The translations under genes were made by a program, and so were the position numbers. Below the pieces are notes generated by a model. It was not told the origin of the DNA and did no database searches. It saw nothing but the letters and a program-made list of their open reading frames with translations. Below are positions 38,825-49,519 of a stretch of DNA of 64,000 nucleotides, in pieces; the first letter of the stretch is position 1; every line of letters begins with the position of its first letter. The stretch is from assembly GCA_947497145.1 (NCBI GenBank), contig CANMFQ010000004.1:194560-258559 (forward strand), read 5' to 3'. This stretch comes from an uncultured Flavobacteriaceae bacterium (lineage in GTDB: Bacteria > Bacteroidota > Bacteroidia > Flavobacteriales > Flavobacteriaceae).

Positions 38825-41800
38825 ATGAAAAAACTATATTTAAAAAAGCTAAGGCTTAAAGCAAAAATCTCTCTGCTATTGGCTATGTTACTGAGCATTG
38901 GAATATCCAAAGCAAATGGAAGTAATATTGCAATAACTACCCTTAACACCGATGCAATATTTCAATCTACCATTACAGGCACCATCAATGATGAAAACGG
39001 AATTCCATTAGCTGGAGCAAGTGTGGTCGTAAAGGGAACTACCACTGGAGCCGTTGCCGATTTTGACGGCAATTATACTATTCAAGCCCCATCTAATGCT
39101 ACTTTAGTATTTAGCTATGTAGGCTACAAAACGATAGAAATTGACATCAATGGAAAATCAACCATTAATGCAAATATGCAAGAAGATGCCAGCCAATTAG
39201 ACGAAGTAGTTGTAGTAGGTTATGGTACGCAAAAGAAAGGCGAAGTGACAGGTTCCATTTCTACCATTGGAGCAAAAGCTATTGAAAAAATCGCCACATC
39301 AAGTAGTATCGACGCTATTAAAGGACAAATTGCCGGTGTTGATATTCAAGCCAATGGTGGTAGACCTGGCGAAAACTCTACCGTACGTATACGAGGAAGA
39401 AGGTCTATTACAGCATCTAACGACCCTTTATATGTTATCGATGGAATTCCTCAAATTAGCGGATCAGCATCTGTTGCTGATATCAATCCTCAAGATATTG
39501 AGTCAATGAACGTGCTAAAAGATGCTGCTGCAACAGCTATTTATGGATCAAGAGGTTCGAACGGGGTTGTTCTTATTACTACAAAAAGAGGTCGTGTTGG
39601 TGACACAAAAATAACATATAGCTCTCATTATGGAGTAACTTCTGCCACTCGTTTGGTAGATATGATGGACGGAGTTCAATTCGCAAATCTAAAACGTGAA
39701 TCAAGAAGAAGAGGTGCTAATGAAGGAGATCCAAATTGGAATGGTACAATTCCTAGTGACAATATCGTTTTTGACGATCCTATTGAATTAGAATCACTTG
39801 CACTAGGCAGGTCTACTAACTATCTAGATTTAGTCTTAAACAATGGTACTCAAACCAATCATCAAGTAAGTGTAAGTGGGGGCTCTGAAAAAACTAATTT
39901 TAATACCTCAGTAGGCTATTTTAATGAGCAAGGTATTATTAAAACTATGGATTTTGAACGATTTACTGGTAGACTAAACCTCGATCATAAAATAAGTGAT
40001 GTTTTCAAAATTGGCATGTCATTTACCATTTCTCATTCTATTCAAAACTTTGGTTCTAATGCGGTGATGGGCGAAGCACTATCAAACAATCCCCTAGGCG
40101 TTCCTTATGATGCTAATGGCGCTCCTATATTTTTACCTACCAATGATGGAATTCGCACTAACCCTTTAAGTGAATTGGTTGATGGCGCCTATGTTGATGA
40201 GCGTAAAGTTACTCGGGTTTTTGCTCCTGTTTATTTAAATATCAATATTGCAGAAGGATTAAAATGGACAACAAATTTTGGTCCTGATATTAGATATTAC
40301 AGACAAGGAGAGTTCAGAGGTAGCCTGACCAATGACAACCGTGGCGGACCTGGTGACGCAGAAGTTGAAAACATCCAAAACTTTGGGTACACCCTTGAAA
40401 ACATATTAAATTACAACACCTCAATTGGCGACAAGCATAATATTGGCGTAACCTTGCTACAAAGTATTCAAAGTTCAAGAGAAGAACGATTCAAATCTGA
40501 AGTATCAAATTTACCATACGAAGAGCAACAATTTTATAATTTAGGTACTGCATCAACTAAAGGTCCCATAACCTCAAGATTAATAGAATCATCATTAGCT
40601 TCATTTATGGGAAGAGTAAACTATGATTTTGAAGGCAAATATCTGTTTCAAGCTTCTCTAAGAGCTGATGGCTCTTCAAGATTAGCTCCTGGATCGCAAT
40701 GGGATTACTTTCCAGGTGTTTCGGCAGGTTGGCGTGTTTCTGAAGAAGCCTTTATGGAAAATTCTAACTTTATATCTGACCTAAAGCTAAGACTATCTTA
40801 TGGAGAAGTTGGCAACCAAGCTATTGACCCCTACAAAACTCAAGGTGCATTAGGTGCTTCTGACTACGCCTTTGGAGAAGAAGCTGCGCTCGGCTTCATA
40901 CTTAGAGACATCCCCAATGATGCTTTAAAATGGGAGGTTTCTAAAACAATTGATTTTGGCTTCGACTATGGCGTTTTAAATAACCGAATAAGTGGCTCAT
41001 TAGACTATTTTTCTACAAAAACTAATGACTTACTTCTCAATGCTAGTCTTCCTCCAACATCGGGCTATGAAAGTGCCTTATTAAACGTGGGTAATACCGC
41101 AACAAAAGGTATTGAATTTAGTATTAATGGTGATATTATTCGCAACCCCGAAGGTCTTAATTGGAATGTTGCTTTCAATATTGCCAGTTACAAAGAAGAA
41201 ATTATTAAAGTTAACCTAGTGGATGAAAACGGAAACCCAGCTGATGATATTGGCAATAAATGGTTCATAGGTCAGCCATTAAATATATTTTATGACTATG
41301 AAAAAATTGGTATTTACCAAACCAATGAAGCTGATTTAGCTGCTTCGGCAGAAAATAAAGTACCTGGTGAAATTAAATTAAAAGACCAAAATGGCGATGG
41401 TATAATAACCGATGCAGACCGAATTATTCTAGGCACTGACACTCCAGATTACTATGGAGGTATCACAAATACTTTTGAATATAAAGGTTGGGATTTAAGT
41501 TTTTTCTTTTACTTCCGTCAAGGACAATTGATACGGTCTCGTTTTCATGATAGCAATAATGCATTGTTTGGTAGGTATAACAATTTAGATGTAGACTACT
41601 GGACACCAGACAATCCTACCAATGCTTACCCAAGACCTAATGAAAATCAAGAACGTCCTAAAAATTCATCCACACTATCCTATTTTGACGGTAGCTATGT
41701 AAAACTTAGAAACTTACAATTAGGGTATAATTTCCCAAGCAAACTTACTGAAAAGCTAAAAATTTCAAACCTACGACTATATTTAGCTGGACAAAACTTA

Positions 41801-41932
41801 TGGTTTATTTCGGATTATGACACTTTTGACCCAGAGGTTTCAGAAGAAAATGACAATGGCGGTGAAGGTGTATCTAGTAGCACAGTACCGAGCACCAAAA
41901 TGTTCTCTGTAGGCTTGAACGTAACTTTTTAA
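38825..41932 (+). CDS. SusC/RagA family TonB-linked outer membrane protein
   Basis: Carboxypeptidase-like domain (GTINDENGIPLAGASVVVKGTTTGAVADFDGNYTI), plug LDEVVVVGYGTQKKGEVTGSIS, C-terminal MFSVGLNVTF. Confidence 0.97.
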   Translation: MKKLYLKKLRLKAKISLLLAMLLSIGISKANGSNIAITTLNTDAIFQSTITGTINDENGIPLAGASVVVKGTTTGAVADFDGNYTIQAPSNATLVFSYVGYKTIEIDINGKSTINANMQEDASQLDEVVVVGYGTQKKGEVTGSISTIGAKAIEKIATSSSIDAIKGQIAGVDIQANGGRPGENSTVRIRGRRSITASNDPLYVIDGIPQISGSASVADINPQDIESMNVLKDAAATAIYGSRGSNGVVLITTKRGRVGDTKITYSSHYGVTSATRLVDMMDGVQFANLKRESRRRGANEGDPNWNGTIPSDNIVFDDPIELESLALGRSTNYLDLVLNNGTQTNHQVSVSGGSEKTNFNTSVGYFNEQGIIKTMDFERFTGRLNLDHKISDVFKIGMSFTISHSIQNFGSNAVMGEALSNNPLGVPYDANGAPIFLPTNDGIRTNPLSELVDGAYVDERKVTRVFAPVYLNINIAEGLKWTTNFGPDIRYYRQGEFRGSLTNDNRGGPGDAEVENIQNFGYTLENILNYNTSIGDKHNIGVTLLQSIQSSREERFKSEVSNLPYEEQQFYNLGTASTKGPITSRLIESSLASFMGRVNYDFEGKYLFQASLRADGSSRLAPGSQWDYFPGVSAGWRVSEEAFMENSNFISDLKLRLSYGEVGNQAIDPYKTQGALGASDYAFGEEAALGFILRDIPNDALKWEVSKTIDFGFDYGVLNNRISGSLDYFSTKTNDLLLNASLPPTSGYESALLNVGNTATKGIEFSINGDIIRNPEGLNWNVAFNIASYKEEIIKVNLVDENGNPADDIGNKWFIGQPLNIFYDYEKIGIYQTNEADLAASAENKVPGEIKLKDQNGDGIITDADRIILGTDTPDYYGGITNTFEYKGWDLSFFFYFRQGQLIRSRFHDSNNALFGRYNNLDVDYWTPDNPTNAYPRPNENQERPKNSSTLSYFDGSYVKLRNLQLGYNFPSKLTEKLKISNLRLYLAGQNLWFISDYDTFDPEVSEENDNGGEGVSSSTVPSTKMFSVGLNVTF

Positions 41933-41969
41933 TAGAAACAGTATTGTTAAAAAATATAAATAAAACATT

Positions 41970-43604
41970 ATGAAAGTAAAAAAATATACCTTCTTGCTAC
42001 TAGTACTGCTATTTACACTACAGTCTTGCGAGAAATTTTTAGAAGAAGAATTAGTATCTGATGTTTCATCAGGAACCTATTACACAACAGAAGCTGGCTT
42101 AGAAGACGCTATAGATGGCACCTATTCTTGGTTAAAACCATTTTATGGCCCAGAAATAGGCTTTACAATGACCGCTTTTGGCACAGATATTTTCACCAAC
42201 GGGTCTGATGGAGGTCATAAAAGAATTAATTTTTATGATGGCTCATTCAATGCAACCGAAAGTTTTGTCAATCAAGCATGGCGCGATTGGTATAAGGGAA
42301 TCAATCAAGCCAATGCTGTTATAAACAGATCGGCAGAAGTTGAAATGGACGAGGCTAAGAAAACCTTACGATTAGCAGAAGTGCGCTGGTTAAGAGCATT
42401 CTTTTATTTTGACATTGTTAGAACCTATGGTGATGCCCATTTAAGCTTAGAAGAAACCGAAGGAGTTGAAGTAGAAGCTAACAGAACCCCTGCCTCTGAA
42501 ATTTACACACAAGCCATTATTCCCGATTTGGAATTTGCAATAGCCAATCTACCTAATGCTCAAGATGAATACGGAAGAGCAACCAAAGCCGCAGCCGAAT
42601 TTTTATTAGGTAAGGTATTACTAAGACGTAGTTATACCTCCTATGCTGCTAGTGATGATGCTTCAAGAGCAGAAACACTTTTCAGTAACGTCATAAACAA
42701 TTATGGCTTTGAACTATTGGATGATTATGGCGATTTATGGGATATCAACAACCAGCAAAATTCTGAAATCATATGGAATTTAACGATCTCAAAAGCAGCG
42801 GTAGACGATGGTACAGACGCAGAAGGTCACAGAGGACATCTCTATTTCCTTATGGAATATGACAAACAAAGAGGCATGACTAGAGACATCACCAATGGGA
42901 GACCTTGGAAAAGATTTAGACCCACTCCCTTCCTACTAAGTTTATGGAATAGAGATGTAGACACTCGCTACGATAAAGGTTTTAAGCATGTCTGGTATGC
43001 CAACAAAGAAGTAAGTGATGAACGTGGAAATCTTGTGGTTGGTGACACCGCTCTATTTATTCCAGGTCCAGGAAAAGACGTTAACTGGCCGGAAGACCGA
43101 AAAGACGCAGCTCCGTATGTTGTATATACTGCTGATGATTATTCAGAACGTATATTTCCCTCTATGAACAAATGGATTGATGCAACCCGACCCGATCGCC
43201 AAAAAGTTCAAGGACAACGCGATGTTGTTTTAATGCGTTTGGCAGATGCTTATTTATTTAGAGCAGAAGCCCGATTACAACAGACCAATACTTCTGGAGC
43301 TGCGGATGACATCAATGTAGTCAGAACAAGAGCTGCCGTTGATGGCATGGAAGCAGCCATACAAATTACAGCTAGCGATGTCACCCTTGATTTCTTACTC
43401 GATGAAAGAGCTAGAGAAATGTATGGCGAACACGCTAGATGGTGGGATTTAACACGTACTGGAAAATTAGCAGAACGGGTACGTCTTCACAACCCTCAAG
43501 GGGCTGCAAACGTACAAGATTACCATATGCTTAGACCTATTGGTCAAGATCAAATAGATAGAACTTTAGGTGGTTATCCCCAAAACCCAGGTTATCCTCA
43601 ATAA
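41970..43604 (+). CDS. RagB/SusD family nutrient uptake lipoprotein
   Basis: LQSCEKFLEEELVSDVSSGTYYTTEAGLEDAIDGTYSWL; C-terminal LLDERAREMYGEHARWWDLTRTG. Confidence 0.97.
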   Translation: MKVKKYTFLLLVLLFTLQSCEKFLEEELVSDVSSGTYYTTEAGLEDAIDGTYSWLKPFYGPEIGFTMTAFGTDIFTNGSDGGHKRINFYDGSFNATESFVNQAWRDWYKGINQANAVINRSAEVEMDEAKKTLRLAEVRWLRAFFYFDIVRTYGDAHLSLEETEGVEVEANRTPASEIYTQAIIPDLEFAIANLPNAQDEYGRATKAAAEFLLGKVLLRRSYTSYAASDDASRAETLFSNVINNYGFELLDDYGDLWDINNQQNSEIIWNLTISKAAVDDGTDAEGHRGHLYFLMEYDKQRGMTRDITNGRPWKRFRPTPFLLSLWNRDVDTRYDKGFKHVWYANKEVSDERGNLVVGDTALFIPGPGKDVNWPEDRKDAAPYVVYTADDYSERIFPSMNKWIDATRPDRQKVQGQRDVVLMRLADAYLFRAEARLQQTNTSGAADDINVVRTRAAVDGMEAAIQITASDVTLDFLLDERAREMYGEHARWWDLTRTGKLAERVRLHNPQGAANVQDYHMLRPIGQDQIDRTLGGYPQNPGYPQ

Positions 43605-43632
43605 CCTCTTATAAATTTGAGTTAGTTTTTTT

Positions 43633-43673
43633 AACCCTTCTAGTTATTTTAAAAATAACTAGAAGGGTTTTTT
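43633..43673 (+). terminator. Rho-independent terminator after susD (possibly bidirectional)
   Basis: aacccttctagttatttt-aaaaataactagaagggttttttaa. Confidence 0.9.
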
Positions 43674-43691
43674 AATCATCATAAACATGGG

Positions 43692-44726
43692 TTACAAACA
43701 ACAAAAATGCTCTTTCACCATAATCTCCACAGGAATATCAAGGCGAAGCTCAGCTGTATCTTGTTTGGTCAATAAGCTAAAGAGCCCCTTTATAGCAACA
43801 TAACCTTGATATTTAGGTTGTTGATTAATTAAAAAATTAATCTTATCCTTTTTTAAATAATCTAGGTTTTTCATATTCAAATCAAAACCCATTAAAAAAG
43901 TATTACTTACTTTGAATTCTTCAAGAATTTCAGGAATCAAATGTGCTCTTGAATTGGTAACAAAAATCCCTTTTGGCTCATCTCCTTTAAACCAATTTCG
44001 CATCTCATCAGTCACCTCAAAAGTATCATTCAAAGGGTGATTTATAGTATTGATACTTACTTCTTGCCCTATAGATTTAAAAAACGCTCTAAACCCATCT
44101 TCTCTCTGCTTATTATTTACTTGAATACCTTCATCATTCAAGATGTTTACCAGAAAATACTTGCCTTTATTACCCACCAACCCATGTAATAGTCTTCCTG
44201 CTACCATACCTGCCATATGTGAATTTTGGCAAATAAAATGTGCTTTTTCTGCCAAGGATATTTGGGTATCTAAAAATACCACAGGAATATCCCTTTCCTT
44301 AGCTTTTCTTAATAAGTTATTGCATTCCTTTTCAAAAAAAGGAACGGTAATTATGGCATCATAGTTGCCCTCAAAAATTTGCTGACTTGCTTTTCCAAAA
44401 GAAGATGATGAGCCTGAAAATCGATAATAATCAACCTTAACACCTAAGTCTTTCAACTCATCTACAGCCTTAGAAATACCTTTTTTTGGCAACTTCCAAT
44501 AACTATATTTATCTTTTGTTTCAGGTATTAAAACTGCAAAATTTATTTTTTTTACGGCAGCTAGTTTTAGCCTACTAGCCATCATATTTTTTTGATAGCC
44601 CGTTTCTTTAATAATTTTCAAAACTCTGGCTTCAGTCTCTTTAGAAACTCCTCCCCTCTTATGCAATACCCTATCAATGGTACCTATAGAGACGTTTGCC
44701 AATTTTGCAATTTGTTTTATTCCCAT
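43692..44726 (-). CDS. LacI family transcriptional regulator
   Basis: MGIKQIAKLANVSIGTIDRVLHKRGGVSKETEARVLKIIKETGYQKN HTH plus periplasmic-binding-like domain. Confidence 0.95.
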   Translation of the reverse strand: MGIKQIAKLANVSIGTIDRVLHKRGGVSKETEARVLKIIKETGYQKNMMASRLKLAAVKKINFAVLIPETKDKYSYWKLPKKGISKAVDELKDLGVKVDYYRFSGSSSSFGKASQQIFEGNYDAIITVPFFEKECNNLLRKAKERDIPVVFLDTQISLAEKAHFICQNSHMAGMVAGRLLHGLVGNKGKYFLVNILNDEGIQVNNKQREDGFRAFFKSIGQEVSINTINHPLNDTFEVTDEMRNWFKGDEPKGIFVTNSRAHLIPEILEEFKVSNTFLMGFDLNMKNLDYLKKDKINFLINQQPKYQGYVAIKGLFSLLTKQDTAELRLDIPVEIMVKEHFCCL

Positions 44727-44871
44727 AGCCTTCTGCTATTTGTGGTTAGTTAAGTGTTTGGTCAAAAATACCAAAAATTAAATTTGCTTCTTTTAGACCA
44801 GACACTATTTAAGGCTGCAAGTTACTCTCTTTCAACGGGACTTTGAAAATTAATAGACCTATATCTCCTTC

Positions 44872-45498
44872 TTATAATTTTGCTATAACTACGTTTTTAA
44901 ACTGAATAGACATATCTCTATTGGGGTGTAACTGAATACCAATAGGCCCTTTGAGGTTTGCATCTTCCAATGTATAATTCATCACTTCTTTTCCATTAAG
45001 CCACACCTTATAGGTATTTCCTACCGCCATGGCTTTTATGGTATTCCATTCATTGGGTTTCAAAATGTCTTTAATTCCCGTTGCCTCTACTGGATAACCT
45101 TGTTTGGGCACATAGGGCGAAGCAGTCATATCTCGTTTCAGCGAACCAGATTCACCAATTTGTATTTGCGGATTTCTTGCATCATCACCACGCATAAAAA
45201 CACCAGAATCAATAGTGCCTTCGCCAAATTTAAAATCTAACTGCACTACAAAATCTTTGTATTTTTTCTTTGTCCATAATATCGATCCTTTTTTATCAGG
45301 ATCACTTTTAGCCCACAAAACACCATCATCAATAGACCACCAAACATTGTTTTTAGGAATTTGCCAATGTTTCAAATCATCTCCATCAAAAATAGCTTTC
45401 ATTTTAGGTGTGCGCTCTTGTCCAGAAACACTAAAAGCTAAAGCAAACATGAAAACTAATAAAAAAAATCGTTGCATAACTGTAGTTTTACTAGCCAT
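44872..45498 (-). CDS. DUF1080 (3-keto-disaccharide hydrolase family) secreted protein
   Basis: AIFDGDDLKHWQIPKNNVWWSIDDGVLWAKSD...FKFGEGTIDSGVFMRG...PIGIQLH. Confidence 0.92.
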   Translation of the reverse strand: MASKTTVMQRFFLLVFMFALAFSVSGQERTPKMKAIFDGDDLKHWQIPKNNVWWSIDDGVLWAKSDPDKKGSILWTKKKYKDFVVQLDFKFGEGTIDSGVFMRGDDARNPQIQIGESGSLKRDMTASPYVPKQGYPVEATGIKDILKPNEWNTIKAMAVGNTYKVWLNGKEVMNYTLEDANLKGPIGIQLHPNRDMSIQFKNVVIAKL

Positions 45499-46574
45499 TA
45501 TAATGCATTAAAATCACCTACAGACTCTGCTATAGCACTCTTAGAAAGCGTAGAACCATTATGTATCATTATGCGATACTTAAAAGTAACAGACTCACCC
45601 TTTACCAATTTAAAATCTAAGGTCTTTTCTCCATTAGAAAAAATAGCTTGACCTAAGGGGTTAGCAGCAAAAAGACCGTAGCCCCTTGCATGCCAATAGG
45701 TAGGGTATCCAACATTTTTTTGATGATCTATCATGGTAATTGAAACTGTTTCGTTTTCCATTGTACCTTCTAGTTTTACCCATTTATTTCGGGTACCCCA
45801 AACATCATTCCCTGTAGCTCCTTCACTAGCAAAATAATTACCATTTACGCCTTCATTATTCAACGCTTTTACTTCGGTGAGGTTACCTTCAGCATCAGTA
45901 TACATTGCAGGCTTATCTGATGGCATTTCCAATTCTCTTGCAACACGTATACCTATCATCCCTTCTTTGTTGTCTTTAAAAGAAACATCCTCCAATGCCT
46001 TTAAGGTTGTTATTCGATCAATAAATCTGGTTGTACCTTCTTCATGAAAAATAAATTCCGTTGTTTCCTCTAAAAGATTTACATCTTTTGGTGATTGCCA
46101 CATCGCTTTAATTGTTAATGCTCCTTTTTCCTCATCAATCTTTACTATTTCTTGATGATAAATAGTACCGTATTTATGTTTCTCTTCTTCAGGAATTGCA
46201 TACGAATTATTCCAAAAATCCAACCCATTAACATCTCCATAATTAAACCAAAGTCCTGCATGATGTGGATGATCAACACGTTCATTAGGGCGTGGTTCAT
46301 ACGGAAATCCCCTTGTTACTATCTTCCCACTCTTGGTTTTAACAGGAAACAATATAGGTTTTGGTGTTTTGCCATCATAAACATAACTAGTAAAATGCTC
46401 ACCATGAATTTGCACGTCAATTTTCTTATGTGCTGTATCACTAATAAATGTAACACCCGAACTAGGTGCTACCTCATTTCCTACAACATTCACCTCTTTA
46501 GCTTCTTTTTTCTCCTTACAAGATCCAAAAAATAACGCAACGCTTATTACGCAAAATACAATCCTTTTTATCAT
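45498..46574 (-). CDS. DUF6807 (PmoA-like) family lipoprotein
   Basis: PRPNERVDHPHHAGLWFNYGDVNGLDFWNNS; start chosen at MIKRIVFCVISVALFFGSCKEK. Confidence 0.88.
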   Translation of the reverse strand: MIKRIVFCVISVALFFGSCKEKKEAKEVNVVGNEVAPSSGVTFISDTAHKKIDVQIHGEHFTSYVYDGKTPKPILFPVKTKSGKIVTRGFPYEPRPNERVDHPHHAGLWFNYGDVNGLDFWNNSYAIPEEEKHKYGTIYHQEIVKIDEEKGALTIKAMWQSPKDVNLLEETTEFIFHEEGTTRFIDRITTLKALEDVSFKDNKEGMIGIRVARELEMPSDKPAMYTDAEGNLTEVKALNNEGVNGNYFASEGATGNDVWGTRNKWVKLEGTMENETVSITMIDHQKNVGYPTYWHARGYGLFAANPLGQAIFSNGEKTLDFKLVKGESVTFKYRIMIHNGSTLSKSAIAESVGDFNAL

Positions 46575-46584
46575 AACTACATTA

Positions 46585-47943
46585 TTAATATTGAAACACC
46601 TTACCACCGGCTAACACATTCTGAGTAGCCTCATCAAACGTAGCTTTAAGCCCTGTTCGCAATGCTGCCGTAGTCATGATATTAGCAATAGAATGGTTGT
46701 AACCAGCTTCTATTGGTCCATTCGTTTTTTTGCGACTTCGTATACATTCCATCCAATTGAGCATGTGTAAAGAGGTCATATTGTCTGCACCTGTATTGGC
46801 AGAAGTTACTACCTTAGGTGCATTGTCTGCAAGGTTAAAAGGCATTAATCTATTGGGAGACATACCCATTGCTTTTGCATGCTTTTCAACCAAACCACCA
46901 TTATCACTGACCTTATTTGTATCTAGATTTAATTCGCCTCCATTTGAATAATAAATTTCTTTAGTACCTCCAGCAGAATTTGTAAATCTTGAAGAGTAGG
47001 TTACTTGAAAACCAGAACTCATATCATCGGCAGGACCATAATCAAAAACTGCCGACATAGTATCAAAGTTTTTTCTTCCATCTTTCCACAAATAAATACC
47101 TCCATTAGCGGCAACACTTCTTGGATGATTTAAACCTGAAAACCAATGAACAGTATCTATTTGATGTGACATCCACTGACCTGGTATACCTGAAGAATAA
47201 GGCCAAAACAACCTGTATTCTAAATATTTTCTAGGATCCCATGCCGCTTCTGGGCGATTCATTTGATACCGTTTCCAATCGGTATCTGATTCTCGTATCT
47301 CTTTGGTTAATTGTGGCAAACGCCATCTTCCCGGTTGGTTTACATTCCAGGTCATTTCAACCATAACAATATCTCCAAATTTACCTGATTTAATATAATC
47401 ATTTGCTGCGTGGTAGTTGGCGCCACTACGTCGCTGTGATCCTATTTGAAAAACAATACCCGATTCTTTAACAGCTTTTATACCTATGCGAGCATCTGCC
47501 ATAGTCTCGGCAAAGGGTTTTTCACAATACACATCTTTCTTTGCGTTGGCTGCTTGTACGGTATGTAATGCATGCTGAAAATCGGCTGTAGAAATAATTA
47601 CAGCATCAATTTTATTCTTATCATACATTTCTTCATTATTGCGCCATTGCTTTATCTTATTACCTGTTTTTTCTTTTATATAGGCTGCCCCTTCATCACG
47701 TCGACGATTCCAAATATCAGACACACCAACAATTTCAAAATTCTGCGCCTGAGAATGTCCATTAAAAGCAGGTATCAAAGCTCCTTTTGCTCGGTTTGAA
47801 AAACCTACAATACCTACACGAACACGATCATTTGCACCTAATATTTTTCTATAGCTCTTTGCACTCATAGCATTTGCTCCTAAAACGATTCCGCCAGATG
47901 CCAAGGCTGTTTTCTTAATAAAATTACGTCTTGCTTTTTCCAT
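46585..47943 (-). CDS. Gfo/Idh/MocA family oxidoreductase with Tat signal
   Basis: ARRNFIKKTALASGGIVLGANAM; RVGIVGFSNRAKGA; CEKPFAETMADAR. Confidence 0.94.
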   Translation of the reverse strand: MEKARRNFIKKTALASGGIVLGANAMSAKSYRKILGANDRVRVGIVGFSNRAKGALIPAFNGHSQAQNFEIVGVSDIWNRRRDEGAAYIKEKTGNKIKQWRNNEEMYDKNKIDAVIISTADFQHALHTVQAANAKKDVYCEKPFAETMADARIGIKAVKESGIVFQIGSQRRSGANYHAANDYIKSGKFGDIVMVEMTWNVNQPGRWRLPQLTKEIRESDTDWKRYQMNRPEAAWDPRKYLEYRLFWPYSSGIPGQWMSHQIDTVHWFSGLNHPRSVAANGGIYLWKDGRKNFDTMSAVFDYGPADDMSSGFQVTYSSRFTNSAGGTKEIYYSNGGELNLDTNKVSDNGGLVEKHAKAMGMSPNRLMPFNLADNAPKVVTSANTGADNMTSLHMLNWMECIRSRKKTNGPIEAGYNHSIANIMTTAALRTGLKATFDEATQNVLAGGKVFQY

Positions 47944-47955
47944 AATTAGTGTTTT

Positions 47956-49329
47956 TTAAAATTCTCTTACTTTAATGCTTTTAAAAGAAACTTTATCTCC
48001 GTGATCTTGTAACAAGATTAAACCCTGAGGTAGGCGACCAAAATTCTTCCATTTTTCATATTTACTTTTCTCAACAAGTGCTTTAAAAATTTGACTAAAT
48101 CGATCAAATTCAACCACCTTCACATGATTCAACCAATGTTCTACATGACCATTACGCACTACAATTCTGGCGTTATTCCATTTATTTACTCCCTTAAAGT
48201 TCTTACCTCTAGAGCTTCCGTTATTTTCGGCACGTATTAAATCATACAAAGAACCTACTGTTCGGTTTCCGTTCTTTCCTTTTTTAGCATCGGGGTGTTT
48301 TTTGTCATCTAAGATTTGAAATTCTAGACCAATAGCAGAGCCTTCCCCTTTATTCAATTCAGAATCTACAAAATACTTAATACCGCTATTAGCGCCTTCT
48401 GTCATTTTAAAATCGACACTCAATTCAAAATCACTAAAAGCATTCAGCGTCACTATGTCACCTCCATTACGAGATTCTGCTCCACCAGAAGACAATACGG
48501 TAAGTATGCCATCATTCATTTCCCATCCTTTTTGTGGAAATGTATCAGCCTTAGCCCCACGCCACCCATTGGTAGTTTTTCCATCCCAAAGTAAACGCCA
48601 ACCTGTACGCATTTCACTTTCTGTAAGCTGGTTCTTTAAATAGCTAATCTCAGGAACTTCCGGATCTACTTCTTTTCTGGCATTTTCTAAATTGGTTGTC
48701 AATATTTTAATATTTTTCCAACGTACCTTTTTTCCCTCTAAACTTTCATCATGAATACCGTGTACTTGAAAAGCAATAAAACCTTCAGCAGTAGTATCAT
48801 CAACTAAATTAGCACATTGGACATCGTTAATCCAAGTACGGATATTTGCACCGATAGCCTCAATTCTATAATGATTCCATTGCCCTCGCACAAACGCATT
48901 TTGCCCTTTAGGATTTCTTGATAATGGGTACAGCCAGCCATTTCTTGCCTCATCATACACTCCACCTGCCCACTTTCTGTTACTCGTTTCTATTTCACAT
49001 TGATAACCGTGCACTCTTCCATCCATATAATCAGGTGAACTTAGGCTTCTAAACTGTACGCCAGAATTTAATCCGTTTTCTACAAACACATCAAACTCCA
49101 ATATAAAATCACCATACTTCTTTTTGGTTGCCATAAAACTATTTGGCGTATTCAACCTAGATGTGCCAATAAGCTCTTGGTTTTTAATTTCATATTTGGC
49201 GTTCCCGTTTAATTGTTCAAAATTTTTCAAATCCTTTCCATTGAACAAGATTTCCCAATTCTCCTGAGCTGATAAGAATGCAGTTGATAAGCATGCTGCT
49301 ATTAGCAACAGTGTATTCATTTTTTTCAT
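47956..49329 (-). CDS. Secreted protein with two DUF1080 domains
   Basis: Two copies of the pattern: ENWEILFNGKDLKNFEQL... and GWRLLWDGKTTNGWRGAKADTFPQKGWEMNDGIL. Confidence 0.9.
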   Translation of the reverse strand: MKKMNTLLLIAACLSTAFLSAQENWEILFNGKDLKNFEQLNGNAKYEIKNQELIGTSRLNTPNSFMATKKKYGDFILEFDVFVENGLNSGVQFRSLSSPDYMDGRVHGYQCEIETSNRKWAGGVYDEARNGWLYPLSRNPKGQNAFVRGQWNHYRIEAIGANIRTWINDVQCANLVDDTTAEGFIAFQVHGIHDESLEGKKVRWKNIKILTTNLENARKEVDPEVPEISYLKNQLTESEMRTGWRLLWDGKTTNGWRGAKADTFPQKGWEMNDGILTVLSSGGAESRNGGDIVTLNAFSDFELSVDFKMTEGANSGIKYFVDSELNKGEGSAIGLEFQILDDKKHPDAKKGKNGNRTVGSLYDLIRAENNGSSRGKNFKGVNKWNNARIVVRNGHVEHWLNHVKVVEFDRFSQIFKALVEKSKYEKWKNFGRLPQGLILLQDHGDKVSFKSIKVREF

Positions 49330-49407
49330 TTAAAAATAGATTCTGGTTTATAGTTGTTTTTCTAGATCTACAAACATTATTTCCTATAAATCTAGAAAAT
49401 AATCTGC

Positions 49408-49424
49408 GTGAACGTTAACGAATA
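49408..49424. promoter_or_regulatory. Operator half-site candidate matching the susC palindrome
   Basis: GTGAACGTTAACGAATA, matching GTGTACGTTAACGAATA of 38600-38616 at 16 of 17 positions. Confidence 0.65.
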
Positions 49425-49519
49425 TAAAAAATATTTTTAACTTTCCATCGAAAACAAACAGTTTCTTGCATGTATTTTATATAAATTGCGACGATTTTAA
49501 TGGCCTTTAAATTATTCAT